From the NCBI RefSeq assembly GCF_021026335.1, contig NZ_JAJNCY010000002.1, positions 434,001 through 498,000 on the forward strand: a stretch of DNA of 64,000 bases. The letters are read 5' to 3'. Each line of letters starts with the position of its first letter. Position 1 is the first letter of the stretch. Position numbers and translations under genes: made by a program. Below, piece by piece: positions 48,738 to 58,616 of this stretch. The DNA comes from Rhizobium sp. C1 (GTDB taxonomy: Bacteria; Pseudomonadota; Alphaproteobacteria; Rhizobiales; Rhizobiaceae). The notes below the pieces were generated by a model that was not told where the DNA came from, searched no databases, and saw only the letters and a list, made by a program, of their open reading frames with translations.

Positions 48738-48768
48738 AAACCCGCCAGGCGCTTGCCTCGGCGGGTTT
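48738..48768 (+). terminator. rne terminator
   Basis: AAACCCGCC (48738-48746) pairs with GGCGGGTTT (48760-48768), extended inside by AGGC/GCCT around a GCTT loop with a single bulged C. A T-rich tail follows. Confidence 0.9.
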
Positions 48769-48829
48769 CTTATGCTTGCAATCACGGTACACGACACATT
48801 CGTCATTGGGCGTCTTTGAACTCGGCCCA

Positions 48830-48960
48830 CCCCCTCATCCGACCCTTCGGGCCACCTTCTCCCCGCAGGGGAGAAGCGGGAATTTGCCGCAGCGTTTCCG
48901 CTCCGCCTCGCCCCATCGGGGAGAGGTCCGCCGAGCTTCAGCGGAGGCGGGGTGAGGGGG
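48830..48960. repeat. Intergenic mosaic palindromic repeat
   Basis: An outer inverted repeat CCCCCTCA (48830-48837) / TGAGGGGG (48953-48960) encloses a strong hairpin CTTCTCCCC/GGGGAGAAG (48856-48876) and a second CCCC/GGGG hairpin near 48910-48925. The sequence is typical of the abundant palindromic elements in Rhizobiales intergenic regions. No other copy is present in this window. Confidence 0.65.
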
Positions 48961-48998
48961 ACGCCACAAGCGAAACGACCAACTGTCGTGTCCTGTGG

Positions 48999-49772
48999 TC
49001 AGGGTGAGAACTGCTCGCTCAGAATGCGCTCCGACCATGAGTAATCCGAATCGGACAGGATGCTGACGCTCATGTCGCGCGCCTGGCGGATGCGGACATG
49101 GTTGATCGACTTCACCTCTTGATGGTCGGCCACCGCATTGACCGGCCGCTTCTCGACTTCAAGAACGGTGATGTCGACCACCACCTTTTCCGGCAGCAAC
49201 GCGCCGCGCCAGTGACGCGGCCGAAAGGCGCTGACGGGGGTCAGCGCCATGAGCGGCGTATCAAGTGGCAGGATTGGCCCGTGGGCCGAGAGATTATAGG
49301 CTGTGGAGCCGGCAGGCGTCGCCAGCAGCAAGCCGTCGCAGGTCAATTCTGCAAGCCGCGTGCGCCCATCGATATCGACGCGCAGCTTTGCCGCCTGATA
49401 GGATTGACGGAGCAGCGACACTTCGTTGATGGCGAGCGCAGTATGCTTGTTGCCATAGGCATCCTCGGTCTTCATCTCCAGCGGATGGATGACATTCTCG
49501 GTTGCCGCCGCGATGCGCTCATGCAGGTCCTTCGTGCTGTAGCGGTTCATGAGAAAGCCGACAGACCCCTTGTTCATGCCGTAAATATGCTTGCCGGAGT
49601 TCATTGCCTTATGCAGGGTCTGCAGCATGAAACCGTCGCCGCCCAATGCGACAATGACATCCGCTTCCTCAAGCGGTGTATCGCCATAAACCGCCACCAG
49701 TTCTTCACGCGCCGCTTCGGCGTCTGGGGCGGACGAGGCGGTAAAGGAGATGGTCTTGAAATCGATTGTCAT
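48999..49772 (-). CDS. nadK: NAD kinase
   Basis: A 257-residue enzyme that phosphorylates NAD to NADP. The diacylglycerol-kinase-type nucleotide motif GGDGFMLQ lies at about residue 45. Other motifs are GSVGFLMNR, CDGLLLATPAGSTAYNLSA and PFRPRHWRG-like (AFRPRHWRG). The ATG at 49772 opens MTIDFKTISFTASSAPDA. No operon partner is apparent; a repeat element lies downstream. Confidence 0.94.
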   Translation of the reverse strand: MTIDFKTISFTASSAPDAEAAREELVAVYGDTPLEEADVIVALGGDGFMLQTLHKAMNSGKHIYGMNKGSVGFLMNRYSTKDLHERIAAATENVIHPLEMKTEDAYGNKHTALAINEVSLLRQSYQAAKLRVDIDGRTRLAELTCDGLLLATPAGSTAYNLSAHGPILPLDTPLMALTPVSAFRPRHWRGALLPEKVVVDITVLEVEKRPVNAVADHQEVKSINHVRIRQARDMSVSILSDSDYSWSERILSEQFSP

Positions 49773-50199
49773 GCAAATGCCCCGCGACGCGTTGCGCCGG
49801 AACCTACATGAAACACAATGACATCCGCAAGACGGCCAGCCTTTTCAGCAGGGCCCGGCCGGACCGGATCGCTAAGGGCACGATCCGTCTCGCCTAAACT
49901 TCAGCGTCGCCGCCGCCTCCGTCTTTCTGTTTTTTATGACGAGGTGCAGTTTGGGGCTTGTTATTAATACGAACGTTCGTAAATTATGAGTCGGGCACCG
50001 CCTTTGGTGGCGCCCGTCAGGTTACGAAACATGATGCGCGAAACCGTCGGGCGGGGACGGCAAGCGACCAGCAGTCGGGCTCAGGAATGGACCAGTCATG
50101 GACCATTGCTTCTCGGAAATCATGACGAATGACCAAGGGGGGCTAGTGACAGGGCAAAGGATAACACCAACACCCAAGTCCTTACGGAGGAGCGAAATT
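49773..50199. promoter_or_regulatory. Region between nadK and the SDR gene with a 14-bp palindrome
   Basis: This 427-base interval has no supported gene. It contains a perfect palindrome TACGAACGTTCGTA (49968-49981), about 220 bases before the SDR start. The sequence looks like a TetR-type operator; the regulator is not in the window. Otherwise only the promoters of the two flanking genes are expected. Confidence 0.45.
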
Positions 50200-51015
50200 A
50201 TGCATGATCATGGTGAATTGGATGGAAAGGTCGCAATCGTAACTGGCGCGGGAATTGCCGGTAACATCGGTTACGAGACGGCGGAAATTCTCGCGCGCGA
50301 AGGGGCTCGTGTGGTTCTGGTCGATATGGCTGAAGATGTGGTCGTGGAATCGACGCGCAGCCTGAGCCAGAAAGGCTACGAGGTTGTCTCCCATGTTGCC
50401 GACATCTCGAACGAGGATGCGGTCAAGGCTTTGATTGCCTTCACCCTCGGCAAGTTCGGTCGGCTGGATGTGCTTGACAACAACGCCGCCCGCACGAACG
50501 CGGCGCGCGACCTGATGCTGGCCGACATGGATGTCGACTGGTGGGACACGACCTTTGCAGTCAACACGCGCGGAACGATGCTGATGAGCAAGCATGCCAT
50601 TCCCGCGATGATCAGGGGCGGCGGCGGATCGATCGTCAACATCAGCTCCGGCACGGCCGTTGGCGGCAGCTTCTTCTCAACCGCCTATGCCAGCTCGAAA
50701 GGGGCGATCGAAACCCTGACGCGCTATATCGCCACCCAATACGGCCCACAGCACATTCGTTGCAACGCCGTGGCGCCGGGCTCGGTCATGACATCGTCGC
50801 TGAAGGCGGGGCTGTCCGATGAAATGCGCGAGGTTTTCCGACGCCAGACCCTGACCGGCACCTATGCCAAGCCGTCCGAAATCGGGGAGGTCGTATCCTT
50901 CCTCGCCTCTGACCGGGCGAGCTTCGTCACCGGACAGATCATCCAGGTTGATGGCGGAATTGCCGCACACCAGGCCACGTCCGTCGAAATCGGACAATTG
51001 ATGGGCATGCGATAA
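50200..51015 (+). CDS. Short-chain dehydrogenase/reductase
   Basis: A 271-residue SDR of the classical type. The NAD(P) motif is TGAGIAGNIGYETA, the family N-N-A-G motif is NNAA, and the active site Ser-Tyr-Lys is SSGTA...YASSK. The C-terminal TGQIIQVDGG is standard. The substrate cannot be predicted. GGAGGAG lies just before the ATG at 50200; an ATG at 50098 has no such site. A palindrome upstream suggests repression by a TetR protein encoded elsewhere. Confidence 0.9.
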   Translation: MHDHGELDGKVAIVTGAGIAGNIGYETAEILAREGARVVLVDMAEDVVVESTRSLSQKGYEVVSHVADISNEDAVKALIAFTLGKFGRLDVLDNNAARTNAARDLMLADMDVDWWDTTFAVNTRGTMLMSKHAIPAMIRGGGGSIVNISSGTAVGGSFFSTAYASSKGAIETLTRYIATQYGPQHIRCNAVAPGSVMTSSLKAGLSDEMREVFRRQTLTGTYAKPSEIGEVVSFLASDRASFVTGQIIQVDGGIAAHQATSVEIGQLMGMR

Positions 51016-51193
51016 CACCGCATTAGCAGCCCATGTGATTGTCGATCAGGCGTCCCGCTCCGCGGGAATTTGCAAGAGGGCCGCACGTATCATGCTTTCG
51101 GGCGGATGCGTGTGGCCCGCGCTGTCCTTGTGGCTGGAAGCAAGCGGACCGCGCGACGAAGACCGCAACCGGAAAATCCAAAAAATGGAAAGA

Positions 51194-51269
51194 TGGTGCC
51201 CCCAGAGAGACTCGAACTCCCGACCTACTGATTACAAATCAGCCGCTCTACCAACTGAGCTATAGGGGC
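51194..51269 (-). tRNA. tRNA-Thr(TGT)
   Basis: A 76-base cloverleaf on the minus strand with encoded CCA. Acceptor GCCCCTA pairs with TGGGGGC (one G-T). The anticodon stem GCTGA/TCAGT encloses the loop TTTGTAA, so the anticodon is TGT. The T-loop is GTTCGAGTC. Confidence 0.95.
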
Positions 51270-51338
51270 AACGCGCGGGGAACTAGCATATTCCCCGTTT
51301 ATGTAAAGTAAAAACTGCGCTTTGTTCAGACTGGAGAG

Positions 51339-52232
51339 TCAATCTCGGGCGAGAAACTGCCGGCTGGCGTAAAGCGCGATCGCCGCCGCATTCGACACGT
51401 TGAGCGACTTGATGGCGCCCGGCATGTCGAGCCGCGCCAGCGCACTCACGGTTTCCCGCGTCTTCTGCCGCAGCCCCTTGCCCTCATTGCCCATGACCAG
51501 AGCAATCTTGCCACCCGAGAAGGTTTTCTCCAGTTCGGCGGGCCCTTCCGAATCAAGCCCGATCGAGAAGAAGCCGAGCTTGTGCAGTTCGGCCAGCGCA
51601 TCGGCGAGATTGGTAATCTGGATATAAGGGATCAGTTCCAGCGCGCCGGAGGCGGACTTCGCCAGTACGCCTGATTCCGTCGGGCTGTGCCGCTGTGTCG
51701 TGATCACGGCCCCGGCCCCGAAGGCGACAGCCGAGCGCATGATCGCGCCGACATTGTGCGGATCGGTCACCTGGTCGAGCACCAGCACCAGCGGGCTGTC
51801 CTTCAACGCTTCCAGGCGGCGCACCGGCAACGGTCGCGTTTCCAGCATGACGCCCTGATGGATCGCCTCAGGCCCAACGATCTTCTCGATCCCCTGCGGC
51901 GTGACAATCACCAGCGGGCAGGGCGGGTTCGCTTCGTCGACCTCCAGCCGCTGCAGTGCGTTGAGAGTTGCCGACAGACGGATCAACTGGCGCTGCTTGT
52001 TGTCGAGCGCGGCGCGCACCGTGTGGAGCCCATAGAGAAACACCTGCTCGGGCGCCAGCTGCGGCGCCTTCCAGTCTTCCGCACGTGCCTTGCGTCGATC
52101 CTTGGGCGAGGGGGTGGGGATTTCACCCCGCTCGCGCTTCTGGTCGCGATGGGCGCGGCGCAGCGTGGCGTAATGCTTGTCGCGGTCGGAACCGGCAGCC
52201 TTGTCGTTTTTGTTCTTTTCATCTTTGCTCAT
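51339..52232 (-). CDS. rlmB: 23S rRNA 2'-O-methyltransferase RlmB (SpoU/TrmH family)
   Basis: A 297-residue SPOUT methyltransferase, predicted to methylate G2251 of 23S rRNA. It has a charged, disordered N-terminus (about 60 residues rich in Lys, Arg and Asp), the substrate-binding domain from FLYGLHTVRAAL, and then the knot motifs VLVLDQVTDPHNVGAIMRSA, LVMGNEGKGLR and LNVSNAAAIALY. The frame overlaps nothing else. It is flanked by tRNA-Thr and the tRNA-Tyr/Gly/tuf cluster. Confidence 0.92.
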   Translation of the reverse strand: MSKDEKNKNDKAAGSDRDKHYATLRRAHRDQKRERGEIPTPSPKDRRKARAEDWKAPQLAPEQVFLYGLHTVRAALDNKQRQLIRLSATLNALQRLEVDEANPPCPLVIVTPQGIEKIVGPEAIHQGVMLETRPLPVRRLEALKDSPLVLVLDQVTDPHNVGAIMRSAVAFGAGAVITTQRHSPTESGVLAKSASGALELIPYIQITNLADALAELHKLGFFSIGLDSEGPAELEKTFSGGKIALVMGNEGKGLRQKTRETVSALARLDMPGAIKSLNVSNAAAIALYASRQFLARD

Positions 52233-52414
52233 GCGCTTCCTATAGTCGTTTCAAGCGCCAAGGTCATCGCGGAGCTTTGGACTTTGACAAAAAAAATACA
52301 AAGCCGTGTTGACAGAGGAGAGAAGGCCAGACTATTACGCCGCTCATGCCGTCGGGCGGTTCTGCCGCTCGAAGGCTTGAAGCGACGAGCGGAGAGATCC
52401 GACGAACGCTGGAT

Positions 52415-52499
52415 GGAAGGGTGCCCGAGTGGCTAAAGGGGACGGACTGTAAATCCGTTGGCTAAGCCTACGTTGGTTCGAATCCAACCCCTTCCACCA
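52415..52499 (+). tRNA. tRNA-Tyr(GTA)
   Basis: An 85-base class II tRNA with CCA. Acceptor GGAAGGG/CCCTTCC, anticodon GTA in GGACTGTAAATCC, and a long variable arm. It is 11 bases before tRNA-Gly. Confidence 0.96.
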
Positions 52500-52510
52500 A
52501 TTCGCTTCCC

Positions 52511-52584
52511 GCGGGTATAGCTCAATGGTAGAGCAGCAGCCTTCCAAGCTGAATACGCGGGTTCGATTCCCGCTACCCGCTCCA
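52511..52584 (+). tRNA. tRNA-Gly(TCC)
   Basis: A 74-base tRNA with CCA. Acceptor GCGGGTA/TACCCGC, anticodon stem CAGC...GCTG around CTTCCAA (anticodon TCC). It stands between tRNA-Tyr and tuf, probably co-transcribed. Confidence 0.96.
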
Positions 52585-52806
52585 GTTTTTCTGACTGATT
52601 CTAAGTTGTTGCGATGACTTTCTGAAGTCCCTCGATGAAAAGTCTTGCCTTACGTCAGGTTGACACTTTCACCGGCGTCCGCAGCTCTCCAAATCTCCCG
52701 GACGGCCAGCAATTAAAAGTCTTGCGCAAAGGCGCGGAAAGCCTTAAACGCCACGTCCAAACCGGTTCTGCCGGTCCGCCCAAATTTCACATGAGGACAT
52801 GTTCAC

Positions 52807-53982
<1,176 letters not shown>

Positions 53983-54119
53983 TCGACGAGCGACGACGGT
54001 GGCGAAAGCTGCCGACGGCCAACAAAGAAGTGCAAATGGCGCGCAAGCGCGATTTGCACACGGCGCCGGCATCGTTGCTTCGATCGTCGAGTAATTCGAT
54101 TTTCCGCAAGGGAAACAGC

Positions 54120-54149
54120 AAGGCCCCGCTGGCGACAGCGGGGCTTTTT
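54120..54149 (+). terminator. Terminator of the tuf transcript
   Basis: Stem GCCCCGCT (54123-54130) / AGCGGGGC (54137-54144), 6-base loop, followed by TTTTT. Confidence 0.92.
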
Positions 54150-54198
54150 GTTTTAGAGATTGCGAACTTAAAGGGGTTGGCTTAAGTACAGCTTTACG

Positions 54199-54499
54199 AT
54201 GATATTCGCGCGCCAAGCCTTCCTTTTGCTGTCATGCCTGCTGTCGCTCACCGCGATAACATCGACGCCTGCTGTCGCATTTTGTCCCGATCGGCCGGCC
54301 TGCAAGGGATGCGGCTGCAAGGGCGGCCCCGGCTATCGCGGGCCCGGATGGGCGGTGTGTGGGCTTCAAGCAATTGTCGAAGGTCTGCGGCAATCCGCCT
54401 GAGACGTTCTGCACGTTCGAAAATGCGCCGGGAACGGGTGAGAACCGGGAATGCGCGCTCGGGCTCAAAAAGCCCGAGCAAGGTCACAGCGGCGAGTAG
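54199..54499 (+). pseudogene. Frameshifted gene for a small Cys-rich exported protein
   Basis: The frame starts MIFARQAFLLLSCLLSLTAI, a signal peptide, then FCPDRPACKGCGCKGGPGYRGP. It is lost at GG 54346-54347. Removing one G restores DGRCVGFKQLSKVCGNPP...CTFENAPGTGENRECALG to a TAG at 54497-54499, a 99-residue protein with evenly spaced Cys. Without the fix the product stops after 67 residues. It could be a real frameshift mutation or a sequencing error in a short G run. The intact family is a small secreted Cys-rich protein of unknown function seen in rhizobia (from memory). Confidence 0.7.
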
Positions 54500-54502
54500 A
54501 TC

Positions 54503-54892
54503 TCAGTCAACCGTGATTTCGAGGTAATCCCCGTTGCGGTCGTGATAGACCTTCACATTGATCATGCAGTCGCCCTGCAGCAGCCGCCTGCGCGCTTCGC
54601 GGGTGATCGTCCCATCACGGATCATCCGCTCGGCCTTGGCGCGGTTGTCGACCGAGGCGAAGAACTCGTCAGGCTCATCGCCGCGCTGGCGAATGTTGAA
54701 CTTGTAATAGTTCGCACGATCCTGGCGGATGATCTGCCATGGCTCGCGCAGACGCTCGCCGCTGGAATTGTAGAGATCGTCGCGCCCGATATAGGCGTTG
54801 TATTCATCGACCAGTTCGTCTGCACGCGCAGGCGCCACACCGATCAGCAAGGGCAGCAGCAGGGCTGCGGCCATTGAGCGTTTCCCAAACAT
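54503..54892 (-). CDS. Secreted protein of unknown function
   Basis: A 129-residue protein, MFGKRSMAAALLLPLLIGVA with signal cleavage near ARA. The mature part has RDDLYNSSGERLREPWQIIRQDRANYYKFNIR and ends VYHDRNGDYLEITVD, with a lone Cys. No known domain was recognised. GAGGGG lies before the ATG at 54892. It converges on the broken Cys-rich gene (3 bases apart). Confidence 0.7.
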   Translation of the reverse strand: MFGKRSMAAALLLPLLIGVAPARADELVDEYNAYIGRDDLYNSSGERLREPWQIIRQDRANYYKFNIRQRGDEPDEFFASVDNRAKAERMIRDGTITREARRRLLQGDCMINVKVYHDRNGDYLEITVD

Positions 54893-55131
54893 GAAAGTCC
54901 CCTCGAAAATATTGTCCCGGGAAGACGCTAACGCAATTCCGATTGGTGGGGGAGAGGGGCGCGCGTTTCGCACGGACGCAGCTCGTGAACTTTTTTGCGA
55001 TGGTCGGAGTTTGGGAGGGCAATGTATCCGTTGCTCCGGGATTTCCGTTTGGCGATCAAACAATCTAGTCTGCCGCCCGACTCGTAAGTCATCCTGATTT
55101 TTGCATGCATCGATATCGAGGAGGTAACACG

Positions 55132-56019
55132 ATGAAGAAACGTATTCTTTTCACGGGCGGCTCTGGCAAAGCCGGCCGGCACGTCATTCCGTGGCTTATC
55201 GCAAAGGGCTATGAGGTGCACAATATCGACCTGGTGCCGCTCGATGTCCCCGGCGTCACCAATCTCACCGTGGATATCACCGATCTTGGCGAAGTCTTCA
55301 ACGCGCTCACCATGCATCGCGATTTTCCAGATCTCGAATCGGGCAAGGGCGTCCAGCCTTTCGATGCAGTCGTCCATTTCGCCGCCGTGCCGCGCATCCT
55401 CATCCGCCCCGACAACGAGACCTATCGCGTCAATGTTATGGGCACCTATAACGTCATCGAAGCCTCGGTGAAACTCGGCATCCGCAAGGTCATCATCGCG
55501 TCGAGCGAGACGACCTACGGCATCTGCTTTGCCGAAGGGCACCGCGACCCGCATTATTTGCCCTTTGATGAAGACTATGACGTCAACCCGATGGACAGCT
55601 ACGGGCTTTCCAAGGTGATCAACGAGAAGACTGCACGCGCCTTCTCCGAACGCACCGGCGCCGACGTCTACGCGCTGCGCATCGGCAATGTCATCGAGCC
55701 GCACGAATATAGCCGCTTCCCCGGCTTCGTGGCGCATCCGGAAACGCGCCTGCGCAACGCCTGGTGCTATATCGACGCGCGCGACCTTGGCCAGATCGTG
55801 CATCTGTGCATCGAGAAGGACGGTCTCGGCTATCAGGTCTTCAACGCGACCAATGACACGGTCACGACCGACTTATCCACAGCCGAACTCGCGCAGCGGT
55901 TCTTCCCGAATGTGCCGCTGAAATGGCAGCCGCAGGGCGACGAAGCCATGATTTCCAACAGGAAAATCCGCGAAGTCCTGGGTTTCAGGGAGGAGCATAA
56001 CTGGCGTAAATATGTTTGA
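55132..56019 (+). CDS. NAD-dependent epimerase/dehydratase-family protein
   Basis: A 295-residue extended short-chain dehydrogenase. The N-terminal Rossmann motif is FTGGSGKAG and the active-site Y-x-x-x-K is YGLSK, with the preceding Ser in ASSETTYG. It resembles UDP-sugar epimerase/uronate dehydrogenase-like proteins; the substrate is not known. GAGG lies before the ATG at 55132; an ATG at 55105 would add 9 residues. Confidence 0.88.
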   Translation: MKKRILFTGGSGKAGRHVIPWLIAKGYEVHNIDLVPLDVPGVTNLTVDITDLGEVFNALTMHRDFPDLESGKGVQPFDAVVHFAAVPRILIRPDNETYRVNVMGTYNVIEASVKLGIRKVIIASSETTYGICFAEGHRDPHYLPFDEDYDVNPMDSYGLSKVINEKTARAFSERTGADVYALRIGNVIEPHEYSRFPGFVAHPETRLRNAWCYIDARDLGQIVHLCIEKDGLGYQVFNATNDTVTTDLSTAELAQRFFPNVPLKWQPQGDEAMISNRKIREVLGFREEHNWRKYV

Positions 56020-56184
56020 AGCCTGACGGTGGCATTGCGGCAACGTGTGGACAGAATGTGCCGCAATGCAACAATTTCACTATTTGTTAACTGCCAGTGA
56101 GGCTACATTTCGCCCGAACCGGGAGGAACCCCCGCAGTCTCCAAGCTGGAGGCTGCCGAAACCTGCAAACAGGAAGCCGGCTCC

Positions 56185-56823
56185 ATGCGAATGAAACATC
56201 GACTTGTAGCACTGGCGATCGTGGTATCCGCCGCGCATCAGGCACATGCCGACAATCGCCCGCTGATCTGGGACGTCTCCCGTGTCGGGGATAATGGTGT
56301 CAAGCTGAGGACAGGTCTGCAGGGCTCGAGCACACTGCAGCCGAGCGCCGGCGTGACCACGGAGGTTCTGGCCAACGGCGACGGCGCGGTCTCCGCCGTG
56401 CCGGTGTCGATCTGGGGATCAATCCTTCTCAACGCATCCAAATCGCCGGCGGCTCTGAGAACCACGCAGGCCGACATGGATTTCGACGCCAAGGAGGGCA
56501 GGGCGCAATTCCTGCTGTCCGAAAAGCGCAGCTGGATTCAATCATCCTCCATGGATGTTGTCAGCCGCCGCACCCTGGCGCTCACGGCGGGCGCCGAAGG
56601 CAAGGCCGGTGTCGCGGCATCGCAGACTTTCAGGCTGGAGTTCCCCGATCTCGGAACGGCTCTGGCAACGACGGGAACCGCTGACAGCGGAGCCGGCACT
56701 TTTACCAAGATGGTGTCGGTGGAGAAGCAGCTGACCCAGCGCTCGACCGTCACGGCAAGTCTCAGCGAGACTGACCAGCAGGCGAAGGCAAGCCTGCGTT
56801 TCGACTATTCGATCAAGTGGTGA
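56185..56823 (+). CDS. Exported protein of unknown function, possible small beta-barrel
   Basis: A 212-residue protein with a signal peptide (MRMKHRLVALAIVVSAAHQA, cleavage near AHA). The mature chain lacks Cys, is rich in Ser, Thr and Ala with alternating hydrophobic residues, and ends LRFDYSIKW, an aromatic C-terminus as in outer-membrane barrels. ATGs at 56185 and 56191 are both possible. Function unknown. Its last 11 bases overlap the convergent pentapeptide-repeat gene. Confidence 0.65.
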   Translation: MRMKHRLVALAIVVSAAHQAHADNRPLIWDVSRVGDNGVKLRTGLQGSSTLQPSAGVTTEVLANGDGAVSAVPVSIWGSILLNASKSPAALRTTQADMDFDAKEGRAQFLLSEKRSWIQSSSMDVVSRRTLALTAGAEGKAGVAASQTFRLEFPDLGTALATTGTADSGAGTFTKMVSVEKQLTQRSTVTASLSETDQQAKASLRFDYSIKW

Positions 56824-57166
56824 CCTTGGAGGCGTCGGTGATGCGTTCGTTGAGCGCGATCAGCTCGCTCACCAGATGACCGTTGATCCGCAGGCCTTCG
56901 ATCTTGGCGGAGCGGATATCGACATTGGAGAGGTTCACATTCTCCAGCCGCGACGCGGACAGATCGACATCCTGCAGCGTCGCCGCGGTGAGACAGACAT
57001 GCCCGAACGTGGCGTTCGACATCATCACATCGGTGAACGCCGCATCGCAGGCGCTGGCATTCACCACCGAAGCCTTGTCGAGATTGACGTTATAGAATTC
57101 GGAGCTTTCCAGATCGACATCGTCGAAGCGCGATTGCGCGATCATCTGGTCGCGGAACTGAACCAT
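56813..57166 (-). CDS. Pentapeptide-repeat protein
   Basis: A 117-residue protein built mainly of A(D/N)LxN-like five-residue units (for example LQDVDLSASRLENVNLSNVD), about residues 15-95, which would form a right-handed quadrilateral beta helix. It is too short to resemble MfpA/Qnr closely, and no DNA-gyrase-protecting role can be inferred. It converges on the secreted protein gene with an 11-base overlap. Confidence 0.8.
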   Translation of the reverse strand: MVQFRDQMIAQSRFDDVDLESSEFYNVNLDKASVVNASACDAAFTDVMMSNATFGHVCLTAATLQDVDLSASRLENVNLSNVDIRSAKIEGLRINGHLVSELIALNERITDASKVTT

Positions 57167-57482
57167 GGCTATCCTCCCAAAAGCATGTCGCGCAAAAGTG
57201 CGCAGCGGTTTTGCTGTTACGATATGCGGAAAACCAACGAGCGAACGCGCAATCTTCTCTCTGAAAGGTCGTAATGTGCTTTCGCTTCAACTCGACTGCA
57301 CTGACGCAAATCATGAAAGATGAGTGTATCACCGTCCGGCGACCTTTGGCAAAGCCGGGTCTGGCCGCAGGGGTGGGGAATAAAATCTGCGCAAGTGCCG
57401 AAAGGCGCTTGTCATTCGCACCCAACTTGAATATGAACGCGCTCGTTCGGGACGCGGCCAGCGTTTCTTGGCGAGCCTTTGT
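57167..57482. other. Gap before tRNA-Trp, no gene seen
   Basis: 316 bases with no convincing gene. Short open frames here have no similarity I recognise and no good ribosome-binding site. The region should hold the promoter for the pentapeptide gene and for tRNA-Trp. Confidence 0.5.
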
Positions 57483-57558
<76 letters not shown>

Positions 57559-57720
57559 TTGGTCAAGCAAGGCGATATCGCCCGCTCCGTGCATAACCGC
57601 AAAACAAATGTCGTATTGCTCTTGTATTAAAGAGATTCGCCGTTTATGTAGCGGGAAAACAGACACGCGGCGCGTCGGGCTGGACGAACAGCTTTACGCG
57701 CCTTAATGGCGTAGGCATCA

Positions 57721-57921
57721 ATGGCATCGAAGATGAACCCCTTTACGTTTTTGCAGCAGGTTCGCGCGGAAACGATGAAAGTCACATGGCCCAGCCAGCG
57801 CGAGACGGTGATCTCGACGCTGATGGTTTTCGCCATGGCCTTCTTCGCGGCTGCGTTCTTCTTTGGCGCAGACCAGCTTTTCGGCCTTCTGATCAGCCTC
57901 GTGCTGAACGTCGGCAAGTAA
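57721..57921 (+). CDS. secE: Preprotein translocase subunit SecE
   Basis: A 66-residue single-membrane-segment SecE of the short type. It starts MASKMNPFTFLQQVRAETMK, has the family motif KVTWPSQRETV just before the membrane span, and ends LISLVLNVGK. It forms the SecYEG channel. It is followed 16 bases later by nusG. Confidence 0.95.
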   Translation: MASKMNPFTFLQQVRAETMKVTWPSQRETVISTLMVFAMAFFAAAFFFGADQLFGLLISLVLNVGK

Positions 57922-57937
57922 ATAGGCGGAGATGAAG

Positions 57938-58468
57938 ATGGCTGCACGCTGGTATATTGTCCACGCTTATTCGAATTTCGAAAAGAAGGTTGCCGAGGAC
58001 ATCGAGAACAAGGCTCGTCAGAAGGGTCTTGATCATCTGTTCGAGAAGATCCTTGTGCCCACCGAAAAGGTTGTTGAAGTCCGCCGTGGCCGCAAGGTCG
58101 ACAGCGAGCGCAAGTTCTTCCCGGGCTATGTCCTGGTGCGCGCCAACCTGACGGATGAAGCCTTCCACCTGATCAAGAACACGCCGAAGGTCACCGGGTT
58201 CCTCGGTTCCGACTCGAAGCCGGTTCCGATCCCGGACAGCGAAGCCGACCGCATCCTCAACCAGGTGCAGGATGGCGTCGAGCGTCCGAAGCCCTCCGTA
58301 TCCTTCGAGATCGGTGAGCAGGTTCGCGTTTCCGATGGTCCGTTTGCCTCGTTCAACGGGACGGTTCAGGATGTCGATGAAGAGCGTTCGCGCCTCAAGG
58401 TCGAAGTTTCGATCTTCGGCCGCGCCACGCCGGTCGAACTGGAATACGCCCAGGTCGAGAAGCTTTAA
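57938..58468 (+). CDS. nusG: Transcription termination/antitermination factor NusG
   Basis: A 176-residue NusG: NGN domain (WYIVHAYSNFEKKVAEDIEN, KKFFPGYVLV-like) followed by a KOW domain (VSDGPFASFNGTVQDVDEER). It binds RNA polymerase, and Rho or S10. An ATG at 57932 is also in frame; 57938 is preferred because GGAG lies seven bases before it and the family starts MAARWYIVHA. Confidence 0.96.
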   Translation: MAARWYIVHAYSNFEKKVAEDIENKARQKGLDHLFEKILVPTEKVVEVRRGRKVDSERKFFPGYVLVRANLTDEAFHLIKNTPKVTGFLGSDSKPVPIPDSEADRILNQVQDGVERPKPSVSFEIGEQVRVSDGPFASFNGTVQDVDEERSRLKVEVSIFGRATPVELEYAQVEKL

Positions 58469-58616
58469 AGTTTTGAACGGGCGCGATCGTCCGTTCGATC
58501 AGCGCGTGGAAGGCGAGGGGCTTTTGCCGGCTCCGCAAGATCGCCGCACCACGCAACCGCAGCCGCCGGCATGGCCGGCATAGCGCTCCGCAAGGAGCAT
58601 TTGGAAAGGCAGAGAA

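Noticed and set aside
46443-48830. 795-codon open frame on the minus strand
   Set aside because: Antisense shadow of rne.
52660-52665. TTGACA upstream of tuf as a promoter
   Set aside because: No acceptable -10 hexamer lies 16-18 bases downstream; the tRNA genes ahead probably drive tuf.
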